From IMG/VR virus record IMGVR_UViG_3300014050_000052, positions 1 to 39,629 of that record: DNA of 39,629 nt, one strand, 5' to 3'. Within the stretch, counting starts at the first letter, position 1. Each line of letters begins with the position of its first letter. A program made the position numbers and the translations under genes. Below the pieces are notes generated by a model that ran no database searches, had not been told where the DNA came from, and saw nothing but the letters and a program-made list of their open reading frames with translations. This document shows positions 8,004 through 15,970 of the stretch, one piece after another. This stretch comes from a virus.

Positions 8004-8606
8004 ATGCCTAAGATCACAGACCTACAATCATTCTCAGGGACTTTAAGCAGCACGGACGTGCTTCCGGTCGTAAACTCTTCGGTAACCAAGCAAATAGCTA
8101 TCTCCGAACTTCGAGGAAACATCCTTTCAAGCGGTTCAGTATCTTCTCAGCAGTTAGCTACCTCTTCGGTTATTACCGATAAAATTGCGGGTCGGGCCAT
8201 CAATGGCGGCAAAATAGCTTTGGGCACCATTCTTCCCGAGAATCTTGAAACCCGTTCCGGTCTGACCGCTGGTTCATACGGATCGAACAGCGCCGTTCCG
8301 ACATTCACCGTAAACAGCCAAGGGCTTATTACTGCCGCAGGCTCCACAAGCCTCCGTCAACAGGTGAGTGCTAACGTCTTTCAACCCTTCAACACGCAAG
8401 TAGTTGTTCTTTTTAAGACAACCCATGCGATGACCATTAACACACCCGTAACAACTACATTTGGTTCGGGTTCCGCCACCGTTACACTTTCTCCCGCTCT
8501 TGCAGACGGAACGGTCATAGCGGCAGGCACAAGTGTTACAGCAACCTTTTCAAATCTTTCGGGCGTTGTCGCTAACGCAACAATATCATTTGGGTACGTG
8601 AGCTAA
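8004..8606 (+). CDS. Tail fibre-like protein 1
   Basis: The 200-aa product starts at ATG 8004 after AGGAG. The N-terminal part (ITDLQSFSGTLSSTDVLPVV, then SVTKQIAISELR) is typical of phage fibre N-termini. It is followed by an S/T/A-rich segment (ITDKIAGRAINGGKIALG) and a module GLTAGSYGSNSAVPTFTVNS. That module recurs twice in the 468-aa fibre gene at 11858. The C-terminal 75 residues are a beta-rich Thr/Val domain. The protein probably forms or decorates a receptor-binding fibre. Host receptor unknown. Confidence 0.7.
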   Translation: MPKITDLQSFSGTLSSTDVLPVVNSSVTKQIAISELRGNILSSGSVSSQQLATSSVITDKIAGRAINGGKIALGTILPENLETRSGLTAGSYGSNSAVPTFTVNSQGLITAAGSTSLRQQVSANVFQPFNTQVVVLFKTTHAMTINTPVTTTFGSGSATVTLSPALADGTVIAAGTSVTATFSNLSGVVANATISFGYVS

Positions 8607-8610
8607 CGCC

Positions 8611-9309
8611 ATGATGGTTAGCATCGTCGACAGCGCGACATTCAAGCTGAATATTGGCACCGCCAACACTAATTCGTATAACTTAAATCTTCGGGACTTA
8701 TTTCTGGCTTCCTATCCTTATGTTGGATCTGGAGCGACGGTAGAGTTCACCGTATTAGGAAATATCGGAAGCACCAGCACGGCATCTTACGCTTTGCAAA
8801 CCGGGAGCTGGCCTGCTGGAACTAATCTCAAGCTAATCCTTCCAGCTATAAGTGGGGGAAGTACAAATAGCCCCGCAAATGGAATTATTGCGGGTCGAGG
8901 TGGAGACGCTACGTCAAGTGGTTGCTGCGACCAAACAGGTCAAGCGGCCAACTCACCGCCGGGAGGACCGGCTATTCTATTGAGTTATCCGCTCACTATT
9001 CAAAACAGCGGGATTATTGGATCAGGTGGATCTGGTGGTCACGGCGTCACGCAAAATAGAGACAATAATGCTTTGGGTGACGGTGGTGGTGGGGCGGGCA
9101 TCAATCCAGGAACAGGTTATCAAGGGCGTTACAACTACACGGGTGGAACATGGGTGTCCTCCTATCTTGTCGGCGGTAATAGCGTAGGCGTAAACGGAGG
9201 GGCTTTGGGCGCAGGCACTGCATACGTCGCGACTTCAAAGGCAATCGTAACTCAGGGGAATACCCTCACAGTCACAGGAAGCGGACAACTCTTAGGAGGC
9301 ACAAGTTAA
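8611..9309 (+). CDS. Glycine-rich receptor-binding adhesin-like tail protein
   Basis: The 232-aa product has a beta-rich N-terminal part (residues 1-80) and then a run of glycine motifs (GIIAGRGGDA, GIIGSGGSGGHG, GDGGGGAGINPGTG, GGNSVGVNGGALGAG). Such polyglycine-rich receptor-recognition domains are known from T-even gp38-type adhesins and from the distal ends of lambda-like host-specificity proteins. The start may be ATG 8611 or 8614; no strong ribosome site is seen. Its place among fibre genes supports a host-recognition role at the fibre tip. A two-Cys pair (GCCDQ) is present in the glycine region. Confidence 0.65.
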   Translation: MMVSIVDSATFKLNIGTANTNSYNLNLRDLFLASYPYVGSGATVEFTVLGNIGSTSTASYALQTGSWPAGTNLKLILPAISGGSTNSPANGIIAGRGGDATSSGCCDQTGQAANSPPGGPAILLSYPLTIQNSGIIGSGGSGGHGVTQNRDNNALGDGGGGAGINPGTGYQGRYNYTGGTWVSSYLVGGNSVGVNGGALGAGTAYVATSKAIVTQGNTLTVTGSGQLLGGTS

Positions 9310-9312
9310 ATT

Positions 9313-10137
9313 ATGGCTCTATTAGCATCTACACTCCCAGCCGGTACAAAGTACGCAACTCCACAAGAGTTGCTGTCTTTGTTCGCCGAAAACCTTTCCG
9401 TTCCAGCTTCGGACGCCAGCGTATTTGTTCTGAGCACAACGGCCCCGAACGATCAGTCCAAGATCTGGTTGGATTCTTCCACAGCCAATCCGACTCTTAA
9501 GATTTATAACGGCGGCTGGATTTCGATCAGCGCTCAGAACACGTTTACCAGTGGGTTTACTGTTTCGGGCGGAAACGTTCGGTTAATTAACCCTGCGCTC
9601 TCGATCGACAACACGGGCACGTATGCTGGTCGAGTGGGTATTGGAACCGAGACACCTACGACAAAGTTGGATGTGGTTGGCGCGATTAAAACCGACACTT
9701 CTATTACCACCCCCGCACTAGTTCATCCATCAAGCGGAACTCTGGCAATCACTGGGGGTCTTTCTACGACCGCCGGGCTTACCATAGGAAATGGTAACTT
9801 GAGTATTACAGCTGGTGCAATTACAGCAACGGGGAACATTTCTACCTCTGGCGGTACGCTTTCAGCCACCGCGATCAGCGTAGGCACAGGAGCCATCACG
9901 GGAGGATCACTCGCCCTTACGGCAGCCTCGATCGATTCGGCTGGCTTGTTGACTGCGGCTAACATCACAACGGCTGGAGTTTTAACCGCAGGGAGCATCG
10001 TTCTACCCTCGGCAACAACGGCTACAACAAGTGTTTCTGCTGGTGGTGCAGCAGCTCTCCCAGCAACTCCTGTTGGCTATCTTCAAGTAACAATTAACGG
10101 AACGATTAGAAAGATTCCTTTCTACCCGAACACCTAA
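9313..10137 (+). CDS. Tail fibre-like protein 2
   Basis: This 274-aa product starts with a structured segment (AGTKYATPQELLSLFAENL). It carries the common phage fibre motif VGIGTETPTTKLDVVGAIK at about residues 115-133, then about 120 residues of low-complexity A/G/T/I repeats that look like a beta-helix shaft. The C-terminus (GYLQVTINGTIRKIPFYPN) is a short motif seen at the end of many phage virion proteins. GGAGG lies about 14 bases before ATG 9313. The stop TAA overlaps the next ATG. Probable fibre shaft or virion appendage. Confidence 0.65.
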   Translation: MALLASTLPAGTKYATPQELLSLFAENLSVPASDASVFVLSTTAPNDQSKIWLDSSTANPTLKIYNGGWISISAQNTFTSGFTVSGGNVRLINPALSIDNTGTYAGRVGIGTETPTTKLDVVGAIKTDTSITTPALVHPSSGTLAITGGLSTTAGLTIGNGNLSITAGAITATGNISTSGGTLSATAISVGTGAITGGSLALTAASIDSAGLLTAANITTAGVLTAGSIVLPSATTATTSVSAGGAAALPATPVGYLQVTINGTIRKIPFYPNT

Positions 10138-11861
10138 TGACATTTGGCGAAATCAAATCTGAAATCGCACGCGTCGTTGATAATGGAGTTCCGTCAACGG
10201 ATGCTCGCGTTGTTCAGCGTGTAAACCAGGCCCAGCGCCGGCTCCATGCTATTCGCGCATGGTTGGGTACGATCGCTAAGTATAAAGTGGACGTCACAAC
10301 CGGCGTCTTTACTTTGCCACCGCAGTTGGAGTCCATTGTTCGAGTAGCCAAGAATAACAACTCAAACCTAGGTTCCGGTAACGTACTTCTTTGCGACAAC
10401 GCTTATGTCTTTATTCACGATGACGGGGATCTCGTACCTTTAAACTTCGAACCTATCGGATCTACGGCCAACGTCATTCAATTCAGAATTGACGCTTCCG
10501 TAAGCCCCGCGCCTACAAGCGTTGTGGTTACGGGTAAAAAGAAAATGGTCGAGGTAGAGAATGATGGAGACGAACTCATCATTGCCGATCTTGAAGCTCT
10601 CAAGTTGATGGTTCTTGCGTTGTGGCGTGAAGAAAACAACCAAATCGACATGGCTACAAGTCTCCAGGCTAAAGCCGTGGAGCATCTGGCCTACAAAACG
10701 GACATGTCGGTTGAAGAAGCTCGCCGGCTCGTTTATCAATCCAAACTTTCAACGCACCCTGTTGGCAGCATGGGTTATGTCCGAGCCAAACTCGGCTTGG
10801 ATCTTGAGTTTGGTATCAAGCTTGAGGACGCAAAGTTGTTTGACCTGGTCAACAAAGCTCAAGATCTTTTGATCACCAAGAAGCGGCTTTTGCTTTCCTC
10901 TTTGCGTTACGGGGTAAAGGATGGCTTAGCCCTCCCGACTTACAGCTACATCGTTTCCGACACAGCTATGCTTCCCGTGTCCAATTACCAGATCGTAAAG
11001 CTTGTCGTTCTTGCAATCACAGCCATTTCACTATCATCCAAAAACGCCCAGCTTAGCCTAGACCAAGCGGCCAAGTTTGAGGCTGAAGCCATCAAGATGT
11101 TGGAAGAAGAGCTCAATGTGGAGCTGGAATCCAAGCGGCACGGAACTTACACAACGGCTTTATCCACGGCCATCCCGGGGACACTAGGGTATATGAAAGC
11201 TCGTTTCGCCCTGGAAGCGCCACTGGGTTTGCGTCTGTCTGACTCAGAGTTGACTCGGTTTATCAATCAAAGCGAAGAACAGTGCATGCGGATGGGTACT
11301 TTTGTGGGTACGATCAAAACTTACACCCTGACAATCGACCAGAAGGATGGGCTTGTTTACGTGCCGAACGACGTAGAAGCCATTCTCGGAGCAACCTTTA
11401 ACGGATCTCCGATCCCTGTGTACGACGAGTTCTATGATTTCAAGGAAAACGGACCTGGCTACCAACAGACCGATATCGATACCTACAACACCCAGAACCT
11501 AACAGCTTCTCCTTGTCTGATTGCAAGAGGAGAGACTCGAGTAAACAACGTTCAATACCGCGCTTACTTTGTTCGCGGTAACTGGTCCAACAATTCTTAT
11601 GTCCGTCTCCTGGTTAAGAAACGGCCAGTCTACAAGACCAACGACAGCGATGTGATGAGCATCAAAAACTACCCAGCTATTTTCAATATGGCCTTGGCGG
11701 CTTTGACCATGACAAGCAATACAGAGCAGTCGGTCATGCATGAGCAAAAAGCTCTAATGCTTCTTCGTGATGAGCTGCGGGAATCCAAGACAGGGGAGCA
11801 CCACTCGATCCGCGTTCAGGCTGAGAACTTCGCCCTTGGCGGAGTTATCCCGATGATATGA
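10137..11861 (+). CDS. Gateway/tail-tubular-A-like protein with triplicated unit
   Basis: The 574-aa product resembles podovirus gateway (tail tubular protein A) or connector-type proteins. These have an N-terminal helix, a beta part (IAKYKVDVTTGVFTLPPQLESIV) and a later pattern of helices. Three related units are visible: about residues 1-205, 206-345 and 346-574. Units 2 and 3 start alike (GSMGYVRAKLGLDLEFGIKL and GTLGYMKARFALEAPLGLRL). All carry a helix like DSELTRFINQSEE/DAKLFDLVNKAQD, and a later helix pair (ALTMTSNTEQ...EQKALMLLRDEL / AISLSSKNAQ...EAEAIKMLEEEL). Unit 2 lacks most of the beta part. The gene lies among fibre genes, not next to the capsid gene. It may connect head and tail or hold fibres. 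Confidence 0.55.
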   Translation: MTFGEIKSEIARVVDNGVPSTDARVVQRVNQAQRRLHAIRAWLGTIAKYKVDVTTGVFTLPPQLESIVRVAKNNNSNLGSGNVLLCDNAYVFIHDDGDLVPLNFEPIGSTANVIQFRIDASVSPAPTSVVVTGKKKMVEVENDGDELIIADLEALKLMVLALWREENNQIDMATSLQAKAVEHLAYKTDMSVEEARRLVYQSKLSTHPVGSMGYVRAKLGLDLEFGIKLEDAKLFDLVNKAQDLLITKKRLLLSSLRYGVKDGLALPTYSYIVSDTAMLPVSNYQIVKLVVLAITAISLSSKNAQLSLDQAAKFEAEAIKMLEEELNVELESKRHGTYTTALSTAIPGTLGYMKARFALEAPLGLRLSDSELTRFINQSEEQCMRMGTFVGTIKTYTLTIDQKDGLVYVPNDVEAILGATFNGSPIPVYDEFYDFKENGPGYQQTDIDTYNTQNLTASPCLIARGETRVNNVQYRAYFVRGNWSNNSYVRLLVKKRPVYKTNDSDVMSIKNYPAIFNMALAALTMTSNTEQSVMHEQKALMLLRDELRESKTGEHHSIRVQAENFALGGVIPMI

Positions 11862-13264
11862 GCGAAGTAATCACACCAGTAACAGTCATTGGAGATTCAG
11901 CTATCGGGGGTACCGCCACCGTTGATAGCGGCGATATCGCCGTAGTTGCGGGAAATCTTTCTTCGATCGATGTTGTATCAAACAGTATCGGTAGTGTTTT
12001 AACGAATGCGACCAATATAGCTTCCATCAATACTGTAGCGGGAAGCAACACGCAAGTTGTAAACGTTTCCGACAACATGGCAAAGGTCCAAACGGTATTT
12101 AGCAATATCGACAGTGTTATTACGGATGCGAACAACATAACTTCAATCAACACTGTCGCAGCAAGCAATACGCAGGTCGTAAACGTTTCGAACAATATGA
12201 CTAAGGTTCAAACCGTTTATGACAAGCTCGGCGAGCTAAACCGGTACTACACAACTTTCTTGGGGACTAGCGCGACAGACCCAACACTTCGCCTGGACGG
12301 GTCGGCAGTTCAGACAGGGGACTTGTATTACTCGACCTCAATGCCCGGAATGAAGGTAAAGACAGCTTCGGGCTGGGAAGCGGCTGGGTCAGGTATATCA
12401 GGGACATTCAAGTTTTCAGCTGGGTCAGTCTCCGCACCATCCATTACAACTTTTGGGGACGAAGACACGGGAGTGTATTTCCCGGCAGCCAACACAACGG
12501 CTCTTGCAACAAACGGGGTTGCGCGTCTTAGCGTTGGACCTACGGGAACAGTCACAATAGGGGGAGAGATTTCCGCTACGGGTGGTCTAACTGGGAATGT
12601 TACTGGGAATGTTACTGGGAATGTTACGGGAAATGTTACTGGGAATGCTTCAACTGCTACGGCACTAGCCACGGGCAGAACAATTGGGATGACTGGCGAT
12701 GTTACTTACACATCTGCGTCTTTTAACGGCAGTAGCAATGTAACCGGTACAGCTACCTTAGCTACTACAGGAGTTACGGCGGGGACTTACGGGATGTCGG
12801 GTCCCGACAGAATTCCTATAATTACAGTAGATGCTAAGGGAAGAGTTACGAGCATTAGTACTTACGCGTCGTCACCCTCAACACTAGCCACGGGCAGAAC
12901 AATTGGGATGACTGGCGATGTTACTTACACATCGGCCTCGTTTGATGGCTCGGCTAATGTGACTGGGACAGCAACACTCGCTTCCACCGGGGTTACAGCA
13001 GGCAGTTACGGAAGCACTTCGGCTATTCCTTCCATTACGGTCGATGCCAAGGGGAGGGTTACTTCGATTTCAAATAACTCAATCACGGTAGCTGCCGGAG
13101 CCGTCGGGGGTGGAACTGATAGAATTTTCTGGGAGAATGATCAGGTTGTGACGACTAGCTACACACTAACTTCAAACAAGAACGCTGTGACCGCTGGCCC
13201 GATCACCGTAAATACAGGAGTTACCGTAACAATCCCGACAGGCGGGGTTTGGACGGTAGTCTAA
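11858..13264 (+). CDS. Tail fibre-like protein 3, repeat-rich
   Basis: The 468-aa product starts at ATG 11858 in an ATGA overlap. Residues about 42-121 are two 40-residue repeats (SINTVAGSNTQVVNVS / SINTVAASNTQVVNVS). Middle residues carry GVYFPAANTTALATNGVARL, typical of fibre knots, then four GNVT units and two modules (LATGRTIGMTGDVTYTSASF ... ITVDAKGRVTSIS). The C-terminus (FWENDQVVTTSYTLTSNKNA ... TIPTGGVWTVV) is a domain found at the distal end of many marine phage fibres. The protein is a probable trimeric receptor-binding fibre. Its DNA repeats may cause recombination and length variation. Confidence 0.75.
   Translation: MSEVITPVTVIGDSAIGGTATVDSGDIAVVAGNLSSIDVVSNSIGSVLTNATNIASINTVAGSNTQVVNVSDNMAKVQTVFSNIDSVITDANNITSINTVAASNTQVVNVSNNMTKVQTVYDKLGELNRYYTTFLGTSATDPTLRLDGSAVQTGDLYYSTSMPGMKVKTASGWEAAGSGISGTFKFSAGSVSAPSITTFGDEDTGVYFPAANTTALATNGVARLSVGPTGTVTIGGEISATGGLTGNVTGNVTGNVTGNVTGNASTATALATGRTIGMTGDVTYTSASFNGSSNVTGTATLATTGVTAGTYGMSGPDRIPIITVDAKGRVTSISTYASSPSTLATGRTIGMTGDVTYTSASFDGSANVTGTATLASTGVTAGSYGSTSAIPSITVDAKGRVTSISNNSITVAAGAVGGGTDRIFWENDQVVTTSYTLTSNKNAVTAGPITVNTGVTVTIPTGGVWTVV
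11981..12220 (+). repeat. 120-bp tandem repeat, two copies
   Basis: Bases 11981-12100 and 12101-12220 are diverged copies (period exactly 120 bp, 40 codons) encoding the two SINTV-A-(G/A)SNTQVVNV units of the fibre protein. Divergence is largely at codon third positions. Confidence 0.8.
12593..12640 (+). repeat. 12-bp minisatellite encoding GNVT, four units
   Basis: Four tandem units of GGGAATGTTACT, two of them changed at a single base (final ACG; first codon GGA), followed by a partial unit. They encode Gly-Asn-Val-Thr repeats inside the fibre gene. Length change here would stay in frame. Confidence 0.85.
12663..12714 (+). repeat. 52-bp exact direct repeat, copy A
   Basis: Identical to 12882-12933, offset 219 bp (73 codons). 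Both encode the LATGRTIGMTGDVTYTS segment. Perfect DNA identity, compared with the diverged flanks, suggests recent duplication or gene conversion. Confidence 0.9.
12882..12933 (+). repeat. 52-bp exact direct repeat, copy B
   Basis: Identical to 12663-12714. Recombination between the two copies would delete or duplicate 73 codons in frame from the fibre. Confidence 0.9.
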
Positions 13265-13265
13265 T

Positions 13266-13889
13266 ATGCCTATCTCAATTGATGGAGCTGGGGTGATAAC
13301 TGGTCTATCCGGCGGAGGCTTGCCCGATGGCAGTATTCATACAGCTGACATTGCAGACAGCGCAATCACAACTGCAAAGATTGCTGCCGGTGCGGTTATT
13401 CCAGCTGACCTTTCTCAACCACTAACCCAGGCTACCGCTCAGAATACAACTTCAGGTTCTACCATTGATTTTACGGATATCCCCAGTTGGGTGAAAAGAA
13501 TTACAGTTTCTTTTTCTGGGTTGAGCACGACAGGGGCTAGCGGCAACTTTCCTCAAATACGGCTTGGAACATCCGCTGGGGTACAAGCAACTGGGTATAC
13601 TGGTTTTACTTGGCTGGGAAATACAAATAACTCAGGGCATTCGACTGGATTTCTTTTGACTGCCTCTGGATATAACACAAGTCAATCCTTGTACGGTCAT
13701 GCCGTATTAACGCTTCTTATCGGAACCACTTGGGTATTTTCAACCATGTCTGGAAACGTAACTGGCGGCACAGCAGCTGTGGGCGGTGGGGGGACTACGC
13801 TCTCATCTACACTTACTACAGTTAGATTAACCACAGGGGGCAGCGACACGTTTGACAGCGGAACCATCAACCTTATGTACGAAGGATAA
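13266..13889 (+). CDS. Tail fibre-like protein 4 (paralogue of next gene)
   Basis: The 207-aa product starts at ATG 13266, one base after the preceding stop, with no clear ribosome site, so coupling is likely. The N-terminal region (HTADIADSAITTAKIAAGAV, then LSQPLTQ) is a common fibre linker. The C-terminal 140 residues begin DIPSWVKRITVSFSGLS and end DTFDSGTINLMYEG. The same domain frame appears in the next protein (GIPSWAKRITIMFYEIS ... DTFDSGSVNVMYEG). The shared ends with a variable middle suggest a receptor-binding head domain. Such domains occur in many uncultured phage fibre genes. Confidence 0.7.
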   Translation: MPISIDGAGVITGLSGGGLPDGSIHTADIADSAITTAKIAAGAVIPADLSQPLTQATAQNTTSGSTIDFTDIPSWVKRITVSFSGLSTTGASGNFPQIRLGTSAGVQATGYTGFTWLGNTNNSGHSTGFLLTASGYNTSQSLYGHAVLTLLIGTTWVFSTMSGNVTGGTAAVGGGGTTLSSTLTTVRLTTGGSDTFDSGTINLMYEG

Positions 13890-13894
13890 TTATG
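13875..13894 (+). repeat. 20-bp cassette-junction repeat, copy A
   Basis: The same 20 bases recur at 14564-14583. Each covers the last codons of one fibre gene (MYEG), its stop, the GAAGGA ribosome site and the ATG of the next gene. This makes a ready-made recombination joint between fibre cassettes. Confidence 0.8.
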
Positions 13895-14578
13895 AGCCTC
13901 CTAAAAGCCAACTCAGTCCAGATCGGCCAGTCGGCAACGGCCACCCAAAACTTCACCCTCTCCGTCCCAGCATCACCCGATGGAACGATTAAGCTGGCGA
14001 GGGGCAATAGCGGTTCGACCACGGCGGATATTCTAACCGTAGACGCAAGCGGGAATGTTACGACTACGCTTGCCAATGGGATTGTTACACCAGCCAAACT
14101 ATCGCAGCCGATGACGCTTATGACTGGTGTTGCGGCAAGCACTTCCTCTGTTGTTTATACTGGCATCCCTAGCTGGGCTAAAAGAATAACAATCATGTTT
14201 TACGAAATATCCATCACAGGAGCTAACCACATTCTTGTTCGATTAGGGACTCCTAGCGGTTTCGAACAAACAGGATATAAGTCGCAAATGACAATCTCTA
14301 ACTCAGGCAGCGCGACCGGAAATAGTACGATAGGCTTTATAATGCACTACCCAGAAGCTAATTCTTTTTCTAACGGCACAATGACAATTAGCCATATGGG
14401 CAGCAACGTGTGGACATCCTCAGGAACATATCAATGGACAGGCAGTACAGGTTCTACAATTATGTCCGGAGGATCAAAAGTTCTTACGACGGGTGTTTTA
14501 GATCGAGTTCAAATCCTGTCAGCCAACGGAACAGATACTTTTGATTCTGGTTCCGTCAACGTGATGTACGAAGGATAA
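13892..14578 (+). CDS. Tail fibre-like protein 5 (paralogue of preceding gene)
   Basis: The 228-aa product starts at ATG 13892 after GAAGGA. The N-terminus (LLKANSVQIGQSATATQNFTL, TIKLARGNSG) is an attachment-type segment found in phage fibres. A short linker (NGIVTPAKLSQPM) leads to a C-terminal domain homologous to that of the preceding gene, from GIPSWAKRIT to DTFDSGSVNVMYEG, with a divergent middle. The two proteins appear to share a receptor-binding scaffold with different specificity loops. The gene may arise from duplication and N-terminal swapping. The stop is followed by the same ribosome-site/start joint as in copy A. Confidence 0.7.
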   Translation: MSLLKANSVQIGQSATATQNFTLSVPASPDGTIKLARGNSGSTTADILTVDASGNVTTTLANGIVTPAKLSQPMTLMTGVAASTSSVVYTGIPSWAKRITIMFYEISITGANHILVRLGTPSGFEQTGYKSQMTISNSGSATGNSTIGFIMHYPEANSFSNGTMTISHMGSNVWTSSGTYQWTGSTGSTIMSGGSKVLTTGVLDRVQILSANGTDTFDSGSVNVMYEG

Positions 14579-14583
14579 TTATG
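14564..14583 (+). repeat. 20-bp cassette-junction repeat, copy B
   Basis: Identical to 13875-13894. It joins the 228-aa and 350-aa fibre genes. Confidence 0.8.
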
Positions 14584-15633
14584 CCAACCACAATCCACGG
14601 AACTAACGGAATCACCTTCAATGACGGATCAACGCAGACCACTCGTCCTGCGGTTGGGTTCCGAAATAAAATAATTAATGGTGATATGCGGATATGGCAA
14701 CGGGCAACTACTATCTCAAACCCAACCTCGGCAAACTTTTATACAGCAGATAGGTGGGGGTGCAACAGAGCTTCTGACGTAACTGGTGCAACCGTTTCTA
14801 GGGATATAAGTGGACTCTCTGGTTTTGAGTACTCTCTAAAATTGCAACGTACTTCTGGCAATACAAACACAGGTGCTTTGTCACTCTGGTATTCTAACGA
14901 GTCCACGAACACTTATGATCTGGCTGGAAGTCCAGTAACACTTTCGTTTTGGGTTAAAACGGGGGCAAATTATTCGGGGGGAGTACTTAACGTTGTTGTT
15001 TATTCGGGGACTGGAACCGACCAAAGAGTTTATGCCTATACTGCAGCCACATCCATAGTCTCAACAAGCCAAGCAATTACTTCAACTTGGACGCGTTACG
15101 CATTTACTGGAACAGTTCCATCAAATTCCACTGAACTTGGATTACAGATTTCATTCACACCAACTGGAACTGCTGGTGCTGATGATTCTGTGTACATCAC
15201 AGGAGTCCAACTCGAAGCAGGCTCAACCGCAACCGAGTTTGAGCGCAGGCCGATTGGGACGGAGCTAGCGTTGTGTCAGAGGTATTATGACAAATCGTAT
15301 TCAATGAATGTAGCTCCTGGTACAGCTACGGCCAACGGAATGCTTAACGCAATATCAGAAGATTGGGCTGGTACTTGGTATTCTGGTGGCGGTTCTATAC
15401 GGTTCACAACGGAGATGCGTAGATCCCCAGATTTTGCATACTACGATTCTGCTGGCACCATAAATCGATTTTCAAGTTTATGGAACGGATCTATGGGGGG
15501 CAATATCAATCCAAGTGTTACTTTGTACACCGGCACTAAGGCTGTTGCAATCCTTGAGGGGTCTGGCGGGCCATCGGGTGGTCGTTCGGGGTCGCCCCTT
15601 GTGTGTCACTACACGGCTGATGCGGAGCTATAA
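14581..15633 (+). CDS. Tail fibre-like protein 6 with carbohydrate-binding-type beta-sandwich
   Basis: The 350-aa product starts at ATG 14581 after GAAGGA. The N-terminus (TTIHGTNGITFNDGSTQ) is a common fibre attachment motif. It is followed by NKIINGDMRIWQRATT and YTADRWGC, the entry of a jelly-roll domain widespread in phage tail proteins and resembling carbohydrate-binding modules. The jelly-roll ends with TGVQLEAGSTATEFERRPIG and ELALCQRYYDKS. The C-terminal 100 residues end in CHYTADAEL, like other fibre ends. The protein probably binds a surface glycan. It is the last of the fibre series. Confidence 0.75.
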   Translation: MPTTIHGTNGITFNDGSTQTTRPAVGFRNKIINGDMRIWQRATTISNPTSANFYTADRWGCNRASDVTGATVSRDISGLSGFEYSLKLQRTSGNTNTGALSLWYSNESTNTYDLAGSPVTLSFWVKTGANYSGGVLNVVVYSGTGTDQRVYAYTAATSIVSTSQAITSTWTRYAFTGTVPSNSTELGLQISFTPTGTAGADDSVYITGVQLEAGSTATEFERRPIGTELALCQRYYDKSYSMNVAPGTATANGMLNAISEDWAGTWYSGGGSIRFTTEMRRSPDFAYYDSAGTINRFSSLWNGSMGGNINPSVTLYTGTKAVAILEGSGGPSGGRSGSPLVCHYTADAEL

Positions 15634-15634
15634 T

Positions 15635-15970
15635 ATGAACTATAAACGTACTCTTAACCCAGAATGCGTCTTTAGGATCTCAGATTCTGTTTATATTACT
15701 AAATGCGAATCAAACCCCAGTTGGGACGAATACGTAAAATGGCTATCCGAAGGCAACACTCCGCTTCCTGCTGTTGAGCCTGAACCACCCGTAGCTCCCC
15801 AGGAGCCAGCCCCAGAACCTGAAGTAGAGCCAGTTTCCGAGGTAGCCCCGGCCCCAGAACCCGAGGTAGTACCGGCCCCAGAACCCGAGGTAGTACCGGC
15901 CCCAGAACCCGAAGCAGTGCCGGCCCCAGAGCAGGAAACCTCTGCATCTGAAAATGTTGTTGATCTGTAA
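15635..15970 (+). CDS. Fibre-adjacent small protein with Pro/Glu repeat tail
   Basis: ATG 15635, just after the fibre stop, gives 111 aa. The upstream in-frame extension would lie wholly inside the fibre gene and is not credible. Residues 1-45 (CVFRISDSVYITKCESNPSWDEYVKWLSEGN) resemble the small domain found beside phage fibre genes, often as an assembly or accessory protein. The rest is low complexity, with repeats of PAPEPEVV. An extended, negatively charged tail of this sort could act as a spacer. It may be a fibre chaperone or a minor fibre component. Function is inferred from position and the N-terminal pattern. Confidence 0.65.
   Translation: MNYKRTLNPECVFRISDSVYITKCESNPSWDEYVKWLSEGNTPLPAVEPEPPVAPQEPAPEPEVEPVSEVAPAPEPEVVPAPEPEVVPAPEPEAVPAPEQETSASENVVDL
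15848..15919 (+). repeat. 24-bp tandem repeat encoding PAPEPEVV, three units
   Basis: Three tandem 24-bp units (15848, 15872, 15896); the first two are identical, the third differs in the last codons, and a partial unit follows. They encode the Pro/Glu repeat. Repeat number is likely variable between related phages. Confidence 0.85.

Noticed and set aside
15848-15919. CRISPR-like 24-bp periodic repeats.
   Set aside because: No unique spacers; units are directly adjacent, in frame and encode a Pro/Glu repeat.
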